Assembly (NCBI GenBank): GCA_937957805.1
Contig: CALFXW010000001.1
Coordinates: 1-7,188, forward strand
Direction: 5' to 3'
DNA length: 7,188 bases
DNA from: an uncultured Sphingopyxis sp.
GTDB lineage: Bacteria > Pseudomonadota > Alphaproteobacteria > Sphingomonadales > Sphingomonadaceae
Below, piece after piece: positions 5,011-7,188 of this stretch (position 1 is its first letter; each line of letters opens with the position of its first letter). Both the position numbers and the translations under genes were made by a program. A model generated the notes under the pieces. That model was not told where the DNA came from and did no database searches. It was given only the letters and a program-made list of their open reading frames with translations.

Positions 5011-5739
5011 TTGCGTGTATTAGCATTGGCATCGCAAAAGGGCGGATCGGGCAAAACGACGCTTTCGGGCCATTTGGCCGTGCAGGCGCAATTGGCGGGT
5101 GCTGGCCCGGTTGTACTTATCGACATCGACCCGCAGGGCAGTCTTGCCGACTGGTGGAACGAACGCGAAAGCGAATATCCCGCCTTTGCCCAAACCACGG
5201 TCGCGCGGCTCGCGGCTGACCTGGAAGTGTTGCGCCAACAAGGCTTCCGTCTGGCGGTTATCGATACGCCGCCGGCTATCACCATGGCTATCCAGAGCGT
5301 TATTTCGGTCGCCGAACTGATCATTGTGCCGACCCGTCCCAGCCCGCATGATTTGCGCGCGGTGGGCGCAACGGTGGATCTGTGCGAGCGCGCGGGCAAG
5401 CCGCTGATCTTTGTTGTCAACGCCGCGACGCCCAAAGCCAAAATCACCAGCGAGGCAGCGGTCGCGCTGTCGCAACATGGGACGGTGGCACCGGTCACGC
5501 TCCACCACCGCACCGATTATGCCGCATCGATGATTGATGGTCGCACGGTGATGGAGGTTGACCCCAATGGCCGTTCGGCGGGCGAAATGGTCGCTTTGTG
5601 GGATTATATCAACGACCGGCTGGAGAAAAACTTTCGCCGCACCGTCTTTTCAGCGCCCAGTGCGGCTGCACAGCCCGCCACGATGCCCGGTGCCATCCGG
5701 CCGCTGGGCGGTGGCTTTGGCCGCCGGGTTGTCGGTTAA
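5011..5739 (+). CDS. Small ParA-family ATPase (type Ib-like, no N-terminal HTH)
   Basis: The product is 242 residues from a TTG start. It has the deviant Walker A box QKGGSGKTT (signature Lys10, catalytic Lys15), the Walker A' segment VVLIDIDPQGSLADWW (Asp38, Asp40) and Walker B LAVIDTPP (Asp85). The C-terminal HHRTDYAASMIDGRTVMEV then DPNGRSAGEM is typical of ParA partition ATPases. Such proteins dimerise with ATP, bind nucleoid DNA non-specifically, and are released by a partner that stimulates hydrolysis, which lets them position cargo. It lacks the N-terminal DNA-binding domain of large plasmid ParA proteins. It is therefore closest in layout to type Ib ParA (ParF-like), whose partners are ribbon-helix-helix proteins, and exactly such a protein is encoded 15 bp downstream. 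A Pro/Gly-rich tail follows residue 212. The short length and the partner argue against it being the chromosomal Soj/ParA of a parAB pair. Its cargo is unknown. Confidence 0.92.
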   Translation: MRVLALASQKGGSGKTTLSGHLAVQAQLAGAGPVVLIDIDPQGSLADWWNERESEYPAFAQTTVARLAADLEVLRQQGFRLAVIDTPPAITMAIQSVISVAELIIVPTRPSPHDLRAVGATVDLCERAGKPLIFVVNAATPKAKITSEAAVALSQHGTVAPVTLHHRTDYAASMIDGRTVMEVDPNGRSAGEMVALWDYINDRLEKNFRRTVFSAPSAAAQPATMPGAIRPLGGGFGRRVVG

Positions 5740-5754
5740 GGGAGGGCGCGCGCC

Positions 5755-6486
5755 ATGGCCGAACCCAAACCTTTAGCCTCCCTCTCCGCAGGGTTGCTCG
5801 CCCGCAAGGGTGCTGCAAAGCCCGCCATGCGCCGTCAGGCGCAATTGGGCGGCAGCGCACCTGTGCATCATATGGGTGATGATCTGGGCTGGAATGACAT
5901 GGGATATGATGTCGATCCGCCACAGGACGCAATGCAGGATTATAACGCGCAACATGCCGCCGTTGCCGGGCTGACGCCGATGGCGAGCACCGAAGCGGTG
6001 GTGAGCGACGCTGTTGGCGTTGCCGCGCCGCAGCCGATCCATGAGGATGTAACGCTCAGCGATGTCGCACCCGAACCGATGGTGCGTGCACAACAGGCCG
6101 AAATCGCCGCCGCGATGGTGCCGCCGCCGCTGGAAGAGCCGCTGGGGGCTACAGACGCGGACACGCCGATAGCGCCCGTCAGCCCGCTGATGGTGCGCCG
6201 CCGTGTTGAAACGCCGGTTGTCGCCCCCGCCCCGCCTCATCCCGTTGCCGAACGCGTGCAGCCCACCCCGCCCGCGCCGCGTGTACGCGCCGGGTCGCAT
6301 GGGCGATTTGCCTTTACGCTGCGGCTCGACCCCGAACGGCATTTGCGCCTGCGTCTGGCCAGCGCTGCAACCAATCGTTCGAGCCAGCAGATATTAATCA
6401 ATCTTATTGACGATTTCTTGGCCACACAGCCGGAAATTGACGCCTTCGCCCGAAAGGCGCTCAGCGGACAGCAAAGGGAAGCCTGA
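5755..6486 (+). CDS. ParA-partner candidate with C-terminal ribbon-helix-helix domain
   Basis: The 243-residue protein has three parts. Residues 1-30 are basic and carry LASLSAGLLARKGAAKP and MRRQ, reminiscent of the short basic N-terminal ParA-contact motifs of ParB and ParG proteins. Residues 31-180 are Pro/Ala/acidic and appear disordered. Residues 184-223 (GRFAFTLRLDPERHLRLRLA, then SAATNRSSQQILINLIDDFL) fit a ribbon-helix-helix (RHH) fold: a beta strand FAFTLRL, helix 1, a turn at NRSS, and helix 2. RHH proteins bind DNA as dimers through the strand. GGGAGGG at 5740-5746 gives a good ribosome binding site eight bases before the ATG. The gap to the ParA stop is 15 bp and the next gene starts one base after its TGA, so the three genes form one operon. 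Role inferred: couples ParA to DNA or another cargo. The RHH call is by eye, without a family match. Confidence 0.75.
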   Translation: MAEPKPLASLSAGLLARKGAAKPAMRRQAQLGGSAPVHHMGDDLGWNDMGYDVDPPQDAMQDYNAQHAAVAGLTPMASTEAVVSDAVGVAAPQPIHEDVTLSDVAPEPMVRAQQAEIAAAMVPPPLEEPLGATDADTPIAPVSPLMVRRRVETPVVAPAPPHPVAERVQPTPPAPRVRAGSHGRFAFTLRLDPERHLRLRLASAATNRSSQQILINLIDDFLATQPEIDAFARKALSGQQREA

Positions 6487-6487
6487 C

Positions 6488-7188
6488 ATGCACGCGCAAA
6501 CATTTCGCAACATCGCGACCAATTTGGCAACGACGGGGGTTATCCTCTCCATCGGCCTTGGCGCGCCGACCGCCATCGTGGTGGCGAGCGATGGCGAAGG
6601 GACGGCGGAAAACCCCGCCGCAGCCGCGAACCGCGCCGAACGCGCGACCCGCGACCTTGCACGTGGCCGCATTGATCGCGCGCTGGCATCGGCGGAGGAT
6701 GCGGTGGCCTATGCCCCCAATGATGCGTCGCACCGCGTGCTTTTGGGCAATATATATATGTCGGCGGGGCGCTTTGCCTCTGCCGCGTCGAGCTTTGAGG
6801 CGGCGGAACAATTGGGCGCAACCGACCGGCGCGCGGTCATTGGCCGTGTGCTGTCGCTGATCGCCACCGGCCATCAGGCCGAAGCGCACGCCATTATCGA
6901 GGCGCACGCGCAGGATTTGCCGGCATCCGATTATGGGTTGGCGCTGGCGCTGGCGGGCGATGTGGATCGCGGCGGACTGGTGATTACCGACATCATCCGC
7001 GCGGGGAATGCCACGCCGCGTGACCGACAGAATCTCGCCTTCATCTACGCGCTGGCTGGCCGCTGGCTCGAAGCGCGACTGATCGCGGCGCAGGATCTTG
7101 GCCCGGCGCGCGTCGGTCCGCGTATCGAACAATGGGCGGGCATGCTGCAAAGCAACAGCGGGTTGATGTGCGTTGCCGCATTGATGCA
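6488..7188 (+). CDS. Exported TPR-repeat protein, third gene of the ParA operon (partial)
   Basis: The frame is open from the ATG at 6488 to the window end, giving 233 residues without a stop. AAAGGGA (6473-6479) lies at good spacing inside the end of the previous gene. The N-terminus (MHAQTFRNIATNLATTGVIL, then SIGLGAPTAIVVAS) is a likely signal peptide or anchor, so the rest should be periplasmic. TPR-like helix pairs run from about 46 to 140: AERATRDLARGRIDRALASA, EDAVAYAPNDASHRVLLGNI, then YMSAGRFASAASSFEAAEQL and a further pair VLSLIATGHQAEAHAIIEAH. Residues 145-220 continue helical (NLAFIYALAGRWLEARLIAA). Sphingomonad proteins with this opening often end in a SPOR domain, which would lie beyond the window; that is family recollection, not seen here. 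The context suggests an envelope partner of the ParA/RHH pair and of the nearby Sel1/SPOR protein. Confidence 0.8.
   Translation, partial: MHAQTFRNIATNLATTGVILSIGLGAPTAIVVASDGEGTAENPAAAANRAERATRDLARGRIDRALASAEDAVAYAPNDASHRVLLGNIYMSAGRFASAASSFEAAEQLGATDRRAVIGRVLSLIATGHQAEAHAIIEAHAQDLPASDYGLALALAGDVDRGGLVITDIIRAGNATPRDRQNLAFIYALAGRWLEARLIAAQDLGPARVGPRIEQWAGMLQSNSGLMCVAALM

Noticed and set aside
6749..6760. AT-rich run aatatatatatg
   Set aside because: It is within the coding frame of the TPR gene (GGC AAT ATA TAT ATG) and encodes ordinary residues G-N-I-Y-M of a TPR helix; no internal start is supported.

Overview
The window looks like chromosomal DNA of an alphaproteobacterium, most likely a sphingomonad (Sphingomonadales). 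The evidence is the GC-rich coding style, intergenic hairpin repeats of sphingomonad type (CCTGCGAAAGCAGG, CCCTCCCGC..GCGGGAGGG and a CCGTTCGT..CGAG..GAACGG element), the long-form LeuA, and a CtrA-type TTAACCAT box. This is an inference from familiar features, not a database match.

Layout. Bases 1 to about 654 are a patchwork of three short gene pieces that do not belong together: the end of a PAS/PAC domain (+), an internal piece of what resembles a type IV pilus assembly protein PilX (-), and the C-terminus of an unrecognised protein (+). No complete gene is present, and this may be a chimeric contig end. Bases 655-1004 hold no gene but a dense cluster of intergenic hairpin repeats. At 1005-1589 (-) is a small Ala-rich lipoprotein with a four-cysteine C-terminal domain. 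The divergent gap 1590-1903 holds a perfect 12-bp palindrome and a candidate 16-codon leader peptide with three closely spaced Leu codons, followed by inverted repeats, just upstream of leuA (1904-3568, +), which encodes 2-isopropylmalate synthase. Downstream of leuA are a large nested hairpin and one more dispersed repeat. A Sel1-repeat/SPOR protein lies on the minus strand (3784-4818).

Divergent from it is a tight plus-strand operon: a small ParA-type ATPase (5011-5739, TTG start), a 243-residue protein with a C-terminal ribbon-helix-helix (RHH) domain (5755-6486), and a TPR-like exported protein cut by the window end (6488 onward). The ParA/RHH pair resembles a type Ib plasmid partition pair, but it sits beside biosynthetic and cell-envelope genes. 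The RHH protein carries a long disordered linker and a basic ParB-like N-terminal motif. The 192-bp divergent promoter region contains the CtrA-like box TTAACCATttttTAG. The reading I favour is a cell-cycle-controlled ParA positioning system linked to septal or envelope SPOR/TPR proteins. This is the most interesting part of the window.
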